From an uncultured Clostridium sp. (lineage in GTDB: Bacteria > Bacillota > Clostridia > TANB77 > CAG-508), in the NCBI GenBank assembly GCA_900554175.1, contig USGK01000040.1:1-8487 (forward strand): DNA of 8,487 nt, read 5' to 3'. Below the pieces are notes generated by a model. The model was not told the DNA's origin and made no database searches. It was given only the letters and a program-made list of their open reading frames with translations. This document shows, in pieces, positions 1 to 5,287 of the stretch (position 1 is the stretch's first letter; each line of letters opens with the position of its first letter). The position numbers and the translations under genes are program-made.

Positions 1-55
1 AGGCAACTGGGGATTAACAAAATCAGGATGGATTTGCTTAGATTATTGTGAATAA
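1..55 (+). CDS. 3' end of a protein with a C-terminal SH3-type domain (partial)
   Basis: Only the last 17 codons are inside the window, read from base 2 and ending at TAA 53-55. The translated tail, GNWGLTKSGWICLDYCE, has the pattern of the final strands of bacterial SH3 repeats (a W-G-x-T-x-x-G-W-I-x-L-x-Y core), which usually form the C-terminal wall-binding part of amidases, endolysins and other cell-wall hydrolases. A strong terminator follows 13 bases after the stop, so this is a real gene end. Which hydrolase it is, and whether it is phage or host, cannot be told from 17 residues. The family call rests on the short motif only. Confidence 0.6.
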   Translation, partial: GNWGLTKSGWICLDYCE

Positions 56-68
56 GTTAGATAAAATT

Positions 69-106
69 AAGAGGTAAGTTGATTAAGTCAATTTACCTCT
101 TTTTTG
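69..106 (+). terminator. Rho-independent terminator after the SH3-domain gene
   Basis: A 14-bp stem (69-82 pairing with 88-101, one G-U pair) closes a 5-base loop and runs directly into six T residues and then GCG. It ends transcription of the partial gene at the left edge. Confidence 0.9.
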
Positions 107-185
107 CGTTTTTATGAGAGATATAATAAATAAATCAATTGAAAAATAAAACGCCTAAATTTTAAAACGAGTTTGAAAAAAAGTA

Positions 186-213
186 TTGACAAGAAAAAAT
201 ATTATGATAAAAT
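186..213 (+). promoter_or_regulatory. Sigma-A type promoter P1 upstream of the PemK-like remnant
   Basis: TTGACA at 186-191 and TAAAAT at 208-213 are separated by 16 bases, with a TG one base upstream of the -10 (extended -10). It points towards the gene starting at 321, about 100 bases downstream. Read from sequence only. Confidence 0.6.
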
Positions 214-247
214 CATTATACAACTTAGAGAAACTTAATAGAACTTA

Positions 248-281
248 TTGACTTGAAATTTACATAATTTTATGATATAAT
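248..281 (+). promoter_or_regulatory. Sigma-A type promoter P2 upstream of the PemK-like remnant
   Basis: TTGACT at 248-253 is followed 17 bases later by TATGAT at 271-276. An overlapping extended -10, TGA-TATAAT, ends at 281. This is the closer of two candidate promoters for the gene at 321, so the decayed gene kept its expression signals. Confidence 0.6.
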
Positions 282-320
282 TGAAAAAAATGAGCATAAT
301 ATAAAAAAAGAGGGATTGAT

Positions 321-645
321 ATGAAAACAAATATGATGGAGCTAAAAAAACAAGCGAAACAACTTGTTATAATTAGCAAACAAAAAAATATAATAAAACC
401 ACATACAGAGGCTTTCAAAGATTTCCCCGTTAGTGAAGAAGTCCACAAAGGAAAATTCAAAATTTAAATATAATGAGCCAATAAAAAAAGATGAATATAA
501 TAAATTAAGAACAGATAGTATAGTAAAATGTGATCAACTTTTTACTATACCCAAAAAGACAATAAGCCACAAACTAGGAACCGTAGATGTTGAAGATATG
601 TTAAGATTTTTAGAGGCGTATAAAAAGTTTATTGAAAATGATTAG
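321..645 (+). pseudogene. Remnant of a PemK/MazF-like protein (internal deletion plus frame change)
   Basis: Two pieces in different frames appear to be the ends of one gene. The 5' piece (ATG 321, preceded by GAGGGA at 310-315, stop 465-467, 48 codons) begins MKTNMMELKK and includes EAFKDFPVSEEVHKGK. The 3' piece is open through 645 in another frame; its first possible start is a GTG at 433 with no ribosome site. It contains the stretch LRTDSIVKCDQLFTIPKK, followed by a K-L-G-T-V segment and a helical end, which resembles the C-terminal part of PemK/MazF toxins (a D-S-I/V-x-x-x-Q-x-x-T-I pattern). I infer that the middle of the gene, including the N-terminal catalytic strands of the fold, was lost by a deletion near 447-467 that also changed frame. 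No antitoxin gene is seen beside it. The family call is from memory of the motif. An alternative is two unrelated short ORFs. Confidence 0.5.
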
Positions 646-669
646 AGAACTAGCAATAGTTCTTTTTTA
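646..669 (+). terminator. Terminator after the PemK-like remnant
   Basis: A 7-bp stem, AGAACTA with TAGTTCT (646-652 / 657-663), closes a GCAA tetraloop and is followed by a run of T to 668. It begins at the stop codon of the remnant. Confidence 0.85.
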
Positions 670-694
670 TATAGAATCTAAAGAGATTAAAGTT

Positions 695-724
695 AGTCCC
701 AGCAATGGGGCTTTTCTTTTTTTG
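695..724 (+). terminator. Second terminator in tandem
   Basis: A 7-bp stem, AGTCCCA with TGGGGCT (695-701 / 706-712, one G-U pair), again closes a GCAA loop and is followed by a T-rich tail to 723. It lies only 31 bases after the previous terminator with no gene between them, so it may have belonged to sequence now deleted, or act as a backup. Confidence 0.8.
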
Positions 725-737
725 AATCTCAAAAGTA

Positions 738-746
738 TGTTATAAA
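738..746 (+). promoter_or_regulatory. Possible extended -10 promoter of the XRE gene
   Basis: TGTTATAAA (TG, one base, then TATAAA at 741-746) lies 34 bases upstream of the ATG at 781. No good -35 box sits at 16-18 bases, so this depends on the extended -10 alone. It is just after the tandem terminators, which fits a new transcription unit. Confidence 0.4.
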
Positions 747-780
747 CAAATTTGGATATATTAAATCGGAGGTGAATAAC

Positions 781-1017
781 ATGACAATAAAATTTAAAAT
801 AAAAGAGAAGAGAGAGGAAAAAGGAATAAGTCTAAGAAATTTAGAAGAAATAACAGGAATAGAAAGAGAATATTTATCTGACTTAGAAAATAACAAAATT
901 CCTGCTGATGAAGTTTTATTTGCAGAGATGGTCGTAATTGCAAATGCATTGGCTTTTAGAATTACTGATTTATATGAACTTGGAAGCCTTAAAATAAAAG
1001 GAATAGGAAAGTTTTAA
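781..1017 (+). CDS. Small XRE/Cro-type helix-turn-helix DNA-binding protein
   Basis: 78 residues, consisting of little more than one Cro/C1-type HTH domain. The HTH spans about residues 16-39: the first helix covers SLRNLEEITGI, and the recognition helix reads EREYLSDLENN with the typical Y-L-S-D-L-E-N-N ending. The segment after it (IPADEVLFAEMVVIANAL, then I-T-D-L-Y-E-L) matches helices 4 and 5 of the fold. I place the start at ATG 781 because GGAGGTG at 768-774 sits 6 bases before it; a GTG at 772 lies inside that ribosome site and is rejected. Proteins of this kind are single-domain repressors of phage, ICE or toxin-antitoxin loci, or unassigned small regulators. Its target is unknown; a dyad at 1128-1146 is a candidate. 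It is monocistronic between terminators and the next small ORF. Confidence 0.85.
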   Translation: MTIKFKIKEKREEKGISLRNLEEITGIEREYLSDLENNKIPADEVLFAEMVVIANALAFRITDLYELGSLKIKGIGKF

Positions 1018-1116
1018 AGATAAAAATAAAAAAAGCCAACTTTGTCTAATAATGTTATTTTATAAAAGAAAAATACACTTTCGTAAAACTTTTTTAAATA
1101 TTAATAAAATATAGTA

Positions 1117-1122
1117 TATAAT
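1117..1122 (+). promoter_or_regulatory. Possible -10 box for the small ORF at 1171
   Basis: TATAAT at 1117-1122 is a perfect -10 but has only a weak AT-rich -35 region. A start site near 1129 would fall on the dyad at 1128-1146, giving a simple promoter-operator layout. The region 1018-1116 shows no gene. Confidence 0.35.
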
Positions 1123-1127
1123 AATCA

Positions 1128-1146
1128 CATCAGAAGAGCTCAGATG
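1128..1146. promoter_or_regulatory. Candidate operator: imperfect dyad CATCnGA-N5-TCnGATG
   Basis: The 19-base stretch CATCAGAAGAGCTCAGATG has two matching half-sites around its centre. It covers the expected transcription start downstream of the TATAAT at 1117 and lies 110 bases after the XRE repressor gene. Repressor binding here is inference, and I see no second copy in the window. Confidence 0.3.
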
Positions 1147-1170
1147 AAATATAAAAGATGGAGAAAAAAT

Positions 1171-1314
1171 ATGAAATTTATTGAAGAAAAAAATGTAGTA
1201 ATTAAAAATAATGCTATAAATAAGAAATTTATAGAAATTCTAAAAAAAATATGTAATGATTTTAAAATAGACAACTATGAAGTGGAAATAAAAAATTTTT
1301 TAGATGATAAATAA
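1171..1314 (+). CDS. Hypothetical 47-residue protein
   Basis: ATG 1171 is preceded by GGAG at 1160-1163 with 7 bases spacing, which is a good ribosome site. The product is a lysine- and isoleucine-rich, probably helical peptide (starts MKFIEEKNVV, ends EIKNFLDDK) with no membrane segment, no cysteine pair and no motif I recognise. An in-frame ATG at 1144 would add nine basic residues but has no convincing ribosome site and would lie in the dyad. It follows the XRE regulator on the same strand at 153 bases, so it may be its regulated partner or a leftover of the same accessory module. The coding call rests on the ribosome site and the possible promoter; the function is unknown. Confidence 0.5.
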   Translation: MKFIEEKNVVIKNNAINKKFIEILKKICNDFKIDNYEVEIKNFLDDK

Positions 1315-1323
1315 TATAATATA

Positions 1324-1345
1324 TTTTAGCCACTTTTTAGCCACT
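1324..1345. repeat. Tandem 11-bp direct repeat
   Basis: TTTTAGCCACT occurs twice without a gap (1324-1334 and 1335-1345). Ten bases of it (TTTTTAGCCA, 1334-1343) recur inverted as TGGCTAAAAA at 1393-1402. Such iterated and inverted short sites can bind recombinases or repressors, but no recombinase gene is visible, so the role is open. Confidence 0.7.
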
Positions 1346-1424
1346 AAGTTTAGCATAATATAAAAATGATTAGAAATTATTGTATCCAAAAATGGCTAAA
1401 AATCAAGAAAAAATAGAAAATAGA

Positions 1425-1463
1425 AAGCGGGGGAAATACTAAAAACATTTCTCCCCATCGCTA
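1425..1463. repeat. G/C-rich inverted repeat of unknown role
   Basis: In otherwise AT-rich DNA, AGCG, GGGG and AAAT pair in order with ATTT, CCCC and CGCT further right, giving about 12 bp interrupted by two 2-base bulges and a short A-rich loop. It lacks a T run on the plus strand, so it is not a normal terminator. With the repeats at 1324-1345 and 1393-1402 it fills the gap between the small ORF and tmcAL; I see no gene in 1315-1484. An ATG at 1392 opens only 16 codons and lacks a ribosome site. Confidence 0.5.
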
Positions 1464-1484
1464 CCAAAATTTATAAAATGCTTA

Positions 1485-1531
1485 AAAATAGCTGATAAGG
1501 AAAATTTAAAAATTTTCTTATCAGCTATTTT
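1485..1531 (-). terminator. Terminator of tmcAL (probably bidirectional)
   Basis: A long hairpin of about 21 bp with one bulged G (1485-1506 with 1511-1531) begins 3 bases beyond the tmcAL stop. On the minus strand the stem is followed by a T run; on the plus strand the tail is also T-rich, so it could stop transcripts from either side. Confidence 0.85.
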
Positions 1532-1534
1532 AGT

Positions 1535-2758
1535 TTATTTTATTACTATTTTTTTAGTATAATCAAGATTAGCCCAAGAATCATGTATAAAACCTAAAGT
1601 ATATATATTAGTTGCATAGATATCTTTTTCAATTAATGTCTGTAGACTTTTATTTTTATTGGAGTCAATAAATTTTTTTACAGAAGTAACAATTTCTAGA
1701 TTAGGATTCTTTTTAGAGATATTAGAAAGTAATTTTTTCCCTTTATCATTAAATCCAAGAATTCTAGCATATGGAACTGTTTTTTTAGAGAGCATGATAT
1801 CTCTTTTTGTAATGTCGAGCAAAGAATGTAGAAGAATTCGTTGTAATCTAGTTTTAGTATATCTCTTAGAAGATGCGATATTAATAAAATCCTCAAGATT
1901 ATTGCAAGACATAGCAGCTTTCTTTATAGTATTTTCAAGACCTTCGGATACATAAGAAATCTTTTTAATTTCTTCTATATTCATTGAACGAAGTTTATAA
2001 ATAATTGTTTTTTCAAATAAAGAAAAATCAGGAACGAAATGCCCTTTATTTATTTCATCAACTAATATAGTATAACTTGAAGGAGTTAAGGTATTTTTTA
2101 GATTCTTAGTTCTATTTGTTTTTATCATATTTCTAATAGCTGAGGCGCTTGAAATTTGACCAGTGTAATCATTATTTAAATGTCCTGATTTTTTTCTAGG
2201 AATTAAGATGGGGTTAATGTCTACTTTATATTTTTTTAGAGCCTTTAAATATTCAATTGCTAAAATATTATTAGGTTCATTTAAAATAACAGAATATGAT
2301 TTATCATTTAAATATTTTACAAGAGCATTTTCTCTTGCTTTAGGAAAGGAAATTCCTTTTTCTAGTTCTTCAGTTAATAAAAGTTTATATGCTTTGGGTT
2401 CTTTATATAAAGTATTTGCTAATATATTTAGTTTATTAATATTGTCAGTTTCTGCTCCAAAAGCTAAATTATCTACAAGTTTTAGTGATGATAAAATCTT
2501 TATTGCACCTTCTGCAAAGTTTTCTGCACTAGATGTTGCATATAATGTAGGAAGTTCAATAACTAAATCTACTCCATTAGATAAAGCCATTTCAGCTTTT
2601 GTCCATTTATCTATTAAAGAAGCTTCACCTCGTTGGGTAAAGTTTCCACCAATAATCGCAATACAATAATCATCTTTAGTAAGTTCTTTTGATTTTAATA
2701 AATGGTATAAATGACCATTATGAAATGGATTATACTCCGCAATTATTCCTAAAACCAT
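1535..2758 (-). CDS. tmcAL: tRNA(Met) cytidine acetate ligase (TmcAL, YlbM family)
   Basis: 407 residues, the usual family length (about 400-415). In Bacillota this enzyme activates acetate with ATP and acetylates the wobble cytidine (C34) of elongator tRNA-Met to N4-acetylcytidine, preventing misreading of AUA. The N-terminus, MVLGIIAEYNPFHNGH, carries the nucleotidyltransferase H-N-G-H motif (residues 13-16). It is followed by the G-N-F-T-Q-R-G-E and K-W-T-K-A-E-M-A segments and the acidic V-D-L-V-I-E-L-P strand. A second nucleotidyltransferase-type motif, S-S-A-S-A-I-R, appears near the middle, and the C-terminal half is helical. The start at 2758 is chosen because family members begin just before this strand and GAAAGG lies 8 bases upstream; the frame stays open to 2863, but that would cover the promoter. 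It is monocistronic, divergent from the fchA-folD operon. Confidence 0.95.
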   Translation of the reverse strand: MVLGIIAEYNPFHNGHLYHLLKSKELTKDDYCIAIIGGNFTQRGEASLIDKWTKAEMALSNGVDLVIELPTLYATSSAENFAEGAIKILSSLKLVDNLAFGAETDNINKLNILANTLYKEPKAYKLLLTEELEKGISFPKARENALVKYLNDKSYSVILNEPNNILAIEYLKALKKYKVDINPILIPRKKSGHLNNDYTGQISSASAIRNMIKTNRTKNLKNTLTPSSYTILVDEINKGHFVPDFSLFEKTIIYKLRSMNIEEIKKISYVSEGLENTIKKAAMSCNNLEDFINIASSKRYTKTRLQRILLHSLLDITKRDIMLSKKTVPYARILGFNDKGKKLLSNISKKNPNLEIVTSVKKFIDSNKNKSLQTLIEKDIYATNIYTLGFIHDSWANLDYTKKIVIK

Positions 2759-2792
2759 AAATAATACCTTTCTAAATAATTTGTTATTAAAC

Positions 2793-2825
2793 CCATAAAC
2801 TAATATATAATTAATAAGTTTATGG
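2793..2825 (-). promoter_or_regulatory. Hairpin at the 5' end of the tmcAL transcript
   Basis: CCATAAACT (2793-2801) and AGTTTATGG (2817-2825) form a perfect 9-bp stem with a 15-base loop. With the tmcAL -10 at 2835-2840, transcription should begin near 2828, so the mRNA would start almost at the base of this stem. A 5'-terminal stem-loop can protect an mRNA from decay; it could equally be an operator on DNA. No T run follows, so it is not a terminator. Confidence 0.5.
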
Positions 2826-2834
2826 AATAATATA

Positions 2835-2863
2835 ATAATAACACAAAATAGCAAAAACTTCAA
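2835..2863 (-). promoter_or_regulatory. Promoter of tmcAL
   Basis: Read on the minus strand: TTGAAG (2863-2858), 17 bases, then TATTAT (2840-2835) with TG one base before it (extended -10). It is 77 bases upstream of the tmcAL ATG and back to back with the fchA promoter. Confidence 0.65.
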
Positions 2864-2870
2864 GAATTAA

Positions 2871-2900
2871 TTGACTAAGAATGGTAATTTGTGTTATAAA
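2871..2900 (+). promoter_or_regulatory. Promoter of the fchA-folD operon
   Basis: TTGACT at 2871-2876, 18 bases, then TATAAA at 2895-2900 with an extended TG-T in front. It lies 30 bases upstream of the fchA start. Its -35 box is 7 bp from the -35 of the divergent tmcAL promoter, so one bound protein could affect both. Confidence 0.75.
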
Positions 2901-2930
2901 TAAAAGTAAGTAAAATTAGGAGAAGTAAAA

Positions 2931-3524
2931 ATGTATTATGAAAAAATAGATGATATACTAGTAGATTTAGAAGAAAAAGATGTACCTCTTGCTGGTGGGA
3001 GCACAATAGGGATAGTACTTTCAGTTACAAATTCGCTTGTTAAATACATAGCTAATTTAACTATAGGAAAGAAAAAATATATATCGGTAGAAAATGATGT
3101 AATAAAAATTTCAAAGAATGCAGAAACTTTAAAACAAAGAGCAAAAAGTGTAATAGATAAAGATGTTGAAGTTTTAGACAATTTGCTTCTAGCATATAAA
3201 AATAGAAAGAGTAGCGAAAAAGATTATGAAAACTCTTGCAAAAAAGCAACAGAATTTTCTCTAGAAGTAGCTGAATTATCAATAGATACTTTGAACGTTG
3301 TAGATGAAATTTCTAAAATAGGAAATAAAATGCTAAAAAGTGATTTTGAGATATGTGTATATTATGCATATGCAGCATTAGAAGCTAGTATTGTAAATAT
3401 AAAGGTTAATTTAAATTCAGTAGATGATACTAATTTCAAAAATTCTATAGAAGAAAAATATAAAAAAATAACCAAAGATGCGAATACTCTCAAAGAAAAT
3501 ATATTAAAAGAGATTTGTAAATAA
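2931..3524 (+). CDS. fchA: Cyclodeaminase/cyclohydrolase family protein, probable methenyl-tetrahydrofolate cyclohydrolase (FchA-like)
   Basis: 197 residues, the size of a stand-alone FTCD-C (cyclodeaminase) domain protein. The diagnostic part is near the N-terminus: P-L-A-G-G-S-T at 19-25 matches the family's P-x-G-G-G-S loop, and YIANLTIGKKKY at 39-50 matches the conserved A-N-L-T-x-G-K-K-K-Y stretch that contributes to the folate site. The rest is all-helical, as in the family. Such stand-alone proteins convert 5,10-methenyl-THF to 10-formyl-THF in acetogens and other clostridia; the related FtcD domain is a formimino-THF cyclodeaminase. AGGAG at 2918-2922 sits 8 bases before the ATG. It is the first gene of a two-gene operon with folD, whose product seems to have lost exactly this activity, which favours the cyclohydrolase reading. 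Confidence 0.82.
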   Translation: MYYEKIDDILVDLEEKDVPLAGGSTIGIVLSVTNSLVKYIANLTIGKKKYISVENDVIKISKNAETLKQRAKSVIDKDVEVLDNLLLAYKNRKSSEKDYENSCKKATEFSLEVAELSIDTLNVVDEISKIGNKMLKSDFEICVYYAYAALEASIVNIKVNLNSVDDTNFKNSIEEKYKKITKDANTLKENILKEICK

Positions 3525-3528
3525 AAGG

Positions 3529-3572
3529 AAAGGAGAAGATGCTTAAAATATTTTTTATGCATCATTAAATAA
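3529..3572 (+). promoter_or_regulatory. Shine-Dalgarno and bridging hairpin in front of folD
   Basis: The folD ATG (3573) directly follows an in-frame TAA (3570-3572), so no earlier start exists, yet nothing Shine-Dalgarno-like lies within 5-12 bases. The strong AAAGGAG at 3529-3535 is 37 bases away. Between them, GATGC at 3538-3542 pairs with GCATC at 3559-3563, and TAAAA at 3544-3548 pairs with TTTTA at 3553-3557, around a TATT loop and one T-T mismatch. Folding away these 26 bases leaves 11 bases between AAAGGAG and ATG. The same stretch also encodes a 9-codon ORF (MLKIFFMHH, ATG 3539, stop 3566-3568) ending 4 bases before folD, so translational coupling is the alternative. Confidence 0.55.
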
Positions 3573-4394
3573 ATGGATTTATTAACAGGAAAAGAAGTAG
3601 CGAATAAAATAAAAGAAAATATTTTAAAAGATATGGAAATTTTAAAAGAAAAAAAGAAAGTATTACCTCACTTAGCATTATTTTCTATGGGAAAAGATGA
3701 AGCAAGTTTGGTATATGTAAGAAAGATAGAACAAAATTGTAAGAAATATGGTATAAATATAAGTATATTCTTTGCAAAAACAGAAGAAGAATTTATAACA
3801 AGATTTTTTGAAGTTAAAGAAGATGATAAATATACAAGTATAATGTTTGCTGAGCCTTTAACAAAGAAATGTAAAGATTTAATAAATGAAATTCCAAAAG
3901 CTAAGGATGTAGAAGGTGTAACAGACGCTAATATGGGTAATTTGTTTTTAAATGGAGAAAATAATATGACACCATGTACAAGTCGAGCTGTAATAGAAAT
4001 ATTAGACTATTATAATATAAATTTAAAAGGAAAGAAGGTTATAATTGTAGGTAGAAGCAATATTGTTGGAAAGCCATTAATTCCTCAATTATTAAAAAGA
4101 GATGCAACTGTCACAATATGTCATTCTAAGACAGAGAATTTAGATAGAGAATTACAGGTAGCTGATGTTATAATTATGGCAATTGGAAAGCCAAACTTTT
4201 TAAAAGAAGATATGATAAAAAAAGATTCTATATTAATTGATGTAGGAATAAATGTAGTAGATAATAAAATAGTAGGAGATATAGATTTTGAAAGTGTAAA
4301 AAATAAAGCAAAAGCAATTACTCCGGTACCTGGTGGGATAGGTATAGTTACAAATGCATTATTAATTAATAATATAGTTAACTCAGTTAAATAA
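3573..4394 (+). CDS. folD: FolD-family methylene-tetrahydrofolate dehydrogenase, probably without cyclohydrolase activity
   Basis: 273 residues, typical FolD length, colinear with the family. The N-terminal DLLTGKEVA matches the usual I-I-D-G-K-x-x-A. The dinucleotide-binding domain carries VGRSNIVGKP (159-168), and the C-terminus has the P-V-P-G-G-I-G signature at 251-257. Canonical FolD is bifunctional: NAD(P)-dependent oxidation of 5,10-methylene-THF, then hydrolysis of methenyl-THF. By gap-free alignment from memory to E. coli FolD, the tyrosine of the Y-x-x-x-K motif is kept (Y48), but the catalytic lysine (E. coli K56) is I52. The glutamine of the G-I-L-V-Q-L-P motif is A93, and K-D-V-D-G reads K-D-V-E-G. 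Loss of this Lys and Gln abolishes cyclohydrolase in studied enzymes, so I infer a monofunctional dehydrogenase paired with the upstream FchA-like protein. Its start has unusual translation signals. Confidence 0.9.
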   Translation: MDLLTGKEVANKIKENILKDMEILKEKKKVLPHLALFSMGKDEASLVYVRKIEQNCKKYGINISIFFAKTEEEFITRFFEVKEDDKYTSIMFAEPLTKKCKDLINEIPKAKDVEGVTDANMGNLFLNGENNMTPCTSRAVIEILDYYNINLKGKKVIIVGRSNIVGKPLIPQLLKRDATVTICHSKTENLDRELQVADVIIMAIGKPNFLKEDMIKKDSILIDVGINVVDNKIVGDIDFESVKNKAKAITPVPGGIGIVTNALLINNIVNSVK

Positions 4395-4434
4395 AAATAA
4401 GTAAAAACTTAAAAATTTTTTTTACCTATTTTTT
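4393..4434 (+). terminator. Probable terminator of the fchA-folD operon
   Basis: A weak, AT-rich 15-base stem (4393-4407 with 4419-4433, one A-C mismatch) overlaps the folD stop codon and ends in six T residues at 4429-4434. The T run is part of the stem, so efficiency is uncertain. The stretch to the carD promoter at 4501 holds no gene. Confidence 0.55.
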
Positions 4435-4500
4435 GGAAAAATCACCTAAAAACCTTAAATATTGTGCGTTTTCAAACAAAAAATTGTATTTTGGAAAACT

Positions 4501-4529
4501 TTGACTTTTAGCTAATTTTGTAGTATAAT
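4501..4529 (+). promoter_or_regulatory. Promoter of the carD-family gene
   Basis: TTGACT at 4501-4506 and a perfect TATAAT at 4524-4529 are separated by 17 bases. This is the best vegetative-type promoter in the window and predicts a leader of about 60 bases before the ATG at 4595. Confidence 0.85.
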
Positions 4530-4594
4530 AAATATGTTGATTACATAAAGGGGAAAATAATAATAAAAATTTGCTGAAAGGAGTGACTACGTAC

Positions 4595-5152
4595 ATGTAT
4601 AATGTAGGTGATGAAATAGTAATGCCTATGCACGGGGCTGGAAAAATAGATGCAATTGAAGAAAGAGATATATTAGGGGAAAAACAATCTTATTATATTC
4701 TTAAGATGCCAGGTGAGGTTAAGGTAATGGTACCAATAGAGAAGGCAGAAAAAGTAGGAATAAGAGATGTAATAGACAAAAGTTCAGCAGATAAAGTTCT
4801 AAATGTTTTAGAACAAGATGAAACAGAGATGAATAAAAATTGGAATAAGAGATACAGAGATAATATGGACAAAATAAAAAGTGGAGACATATACGAAATC
4901 GCAGATGTAGTAAGAAATTTAAGTTTTAAACAAAAGGAAAAAGGTCTTTCTACAGGAGAGAAGAAAATGCTTACAAATGCAAAACAAATATTAGTAAGTG
5001 AATTAGTTTTTGCAGAAAAATCAAACAAAGATGAAATAGAGCAAATTGTTGATAATAAAATAAATAATTCATTCATGTTATTTAGAGCTAATGATGAATT
5101 AAAGCAAAGTGTAGTAGAAAAATTTATACCTTTTGATGCAAAAAACACTTAA
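4595..5152 (+). CDS. CarD-family RNA polymerase-binding transcription regulator
   Basis: 185 residues. Residues 1 to about 60 form the CarD/TRCF RNA-polymerase-interacting domain: MYNVGDEIVMPMHGAGKIDA shows the family opening G-D-x-V-x-x-P-x-H-G-x-G, followed by the strands ending in L-K-M-P-G and V-M-V-P. The rest (about 75-170) is the helical C-terminal domain that in CarD/CdnL contacts the upstream edge of the -10 region and stabilises open complexes. It acts in the cytoplasm on RNA polymerase at many promoters rather than at one operator. The start at ATG 4595 fits the family N-terminus; AAAGGAG at 4577-4583 is 11 bases away. Upstream in-frame GTG (4583) and TTG (4571) would add residues not seen in the family, and the GTG overlaps the ribosome site. 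It is monocistronic: own promoter, own terminator. Confidence 0.9.
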   Translation: MYNVGDEIVMPMHGAGKIDAIEERDILGEKQSYYILKMPGEVKVMVPIEKAEKVGIRDVIDKSSADKVLNVLEQDETEMNKNWNKRYRDNMDKIKSGDIYEIADVVRNLSFKQKEKGLSTGEKKMLTNAKQILVSELVFAEKSNKDEIEQIVDNKINNSFMLFRANDELKQSVVEKFIPFDAKNT

Positions 5153-5186
5153 ATAATACCATTTTTGTTAATAAATAAAAAATAAT

Positions 5187-5226
5187 AAAAGAAATAATCT
5201 ATTTTTGTAGATTATTTCTTTTTTTC
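5187..5226 (+). terminator. Terminator of the carD-family gene
   Basis: A perfect 11-bp stem, GAAATAATCTA with TAGATTATTTC (5191-5201 / 5208-5218), extended by A-T pairs and followed by a run of seven T. It separates the CarD gene from spoIIGA, so spoIIGA-sigE needs its own promoter. Confidence 0.9.
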
Positions 5227-5287
5227 TACAATAAGAAAAGACAACCTTTTCAATTTGTTTGTAGTAAAATATGAATTGGGTGAGATA

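Noticed and set aside
260..460. 66-residue hydrophobic frame on the minus strand
   Set aside because: It lies opposite the PemK-like remnant and its promoter, has no ribosome site, and its hydrophobicity is what AAA-rich DNA gives on the other strand.
1392..1442. 16-codon ORF (MAKNQEKIENRKRGKY), which contains an in-frame CGG
   Set aside because: No ribosome site, overlaps repeats and hairpin, and no known family; not treated as a gene, so it is not counted against the CGG observation.
2759..2863. N-terminal extension of tmcAL by 35 hydrophobic residues
   Set aside because: The family begins at the strand starting MVLGIIAEYNPF, a good ribosome site precedes ATG 2758, and the extension would cover the predicted promoter and 5' hairpin.
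4695..5148. Long open frame on the minus strand opposite the CarD gene
   Set aside because: Shadow of the CarD-family gene; no ribosome site, no recognisable protein. The same holds for minus-strand frames opposite fchA, spoIIGA and sigE, and plus-strand frames opposite tmcAL.
5226..5287. Spo0A box and sigma-A promoter in front of spoIIGA
   Set aside because: A TTGTC on the minus strand near 5240 is followed by TTTT instead of GAA, and only a TAAAAT at 5265-5270 resembles a -10 with no acceptable -35. Too weak to annotate.
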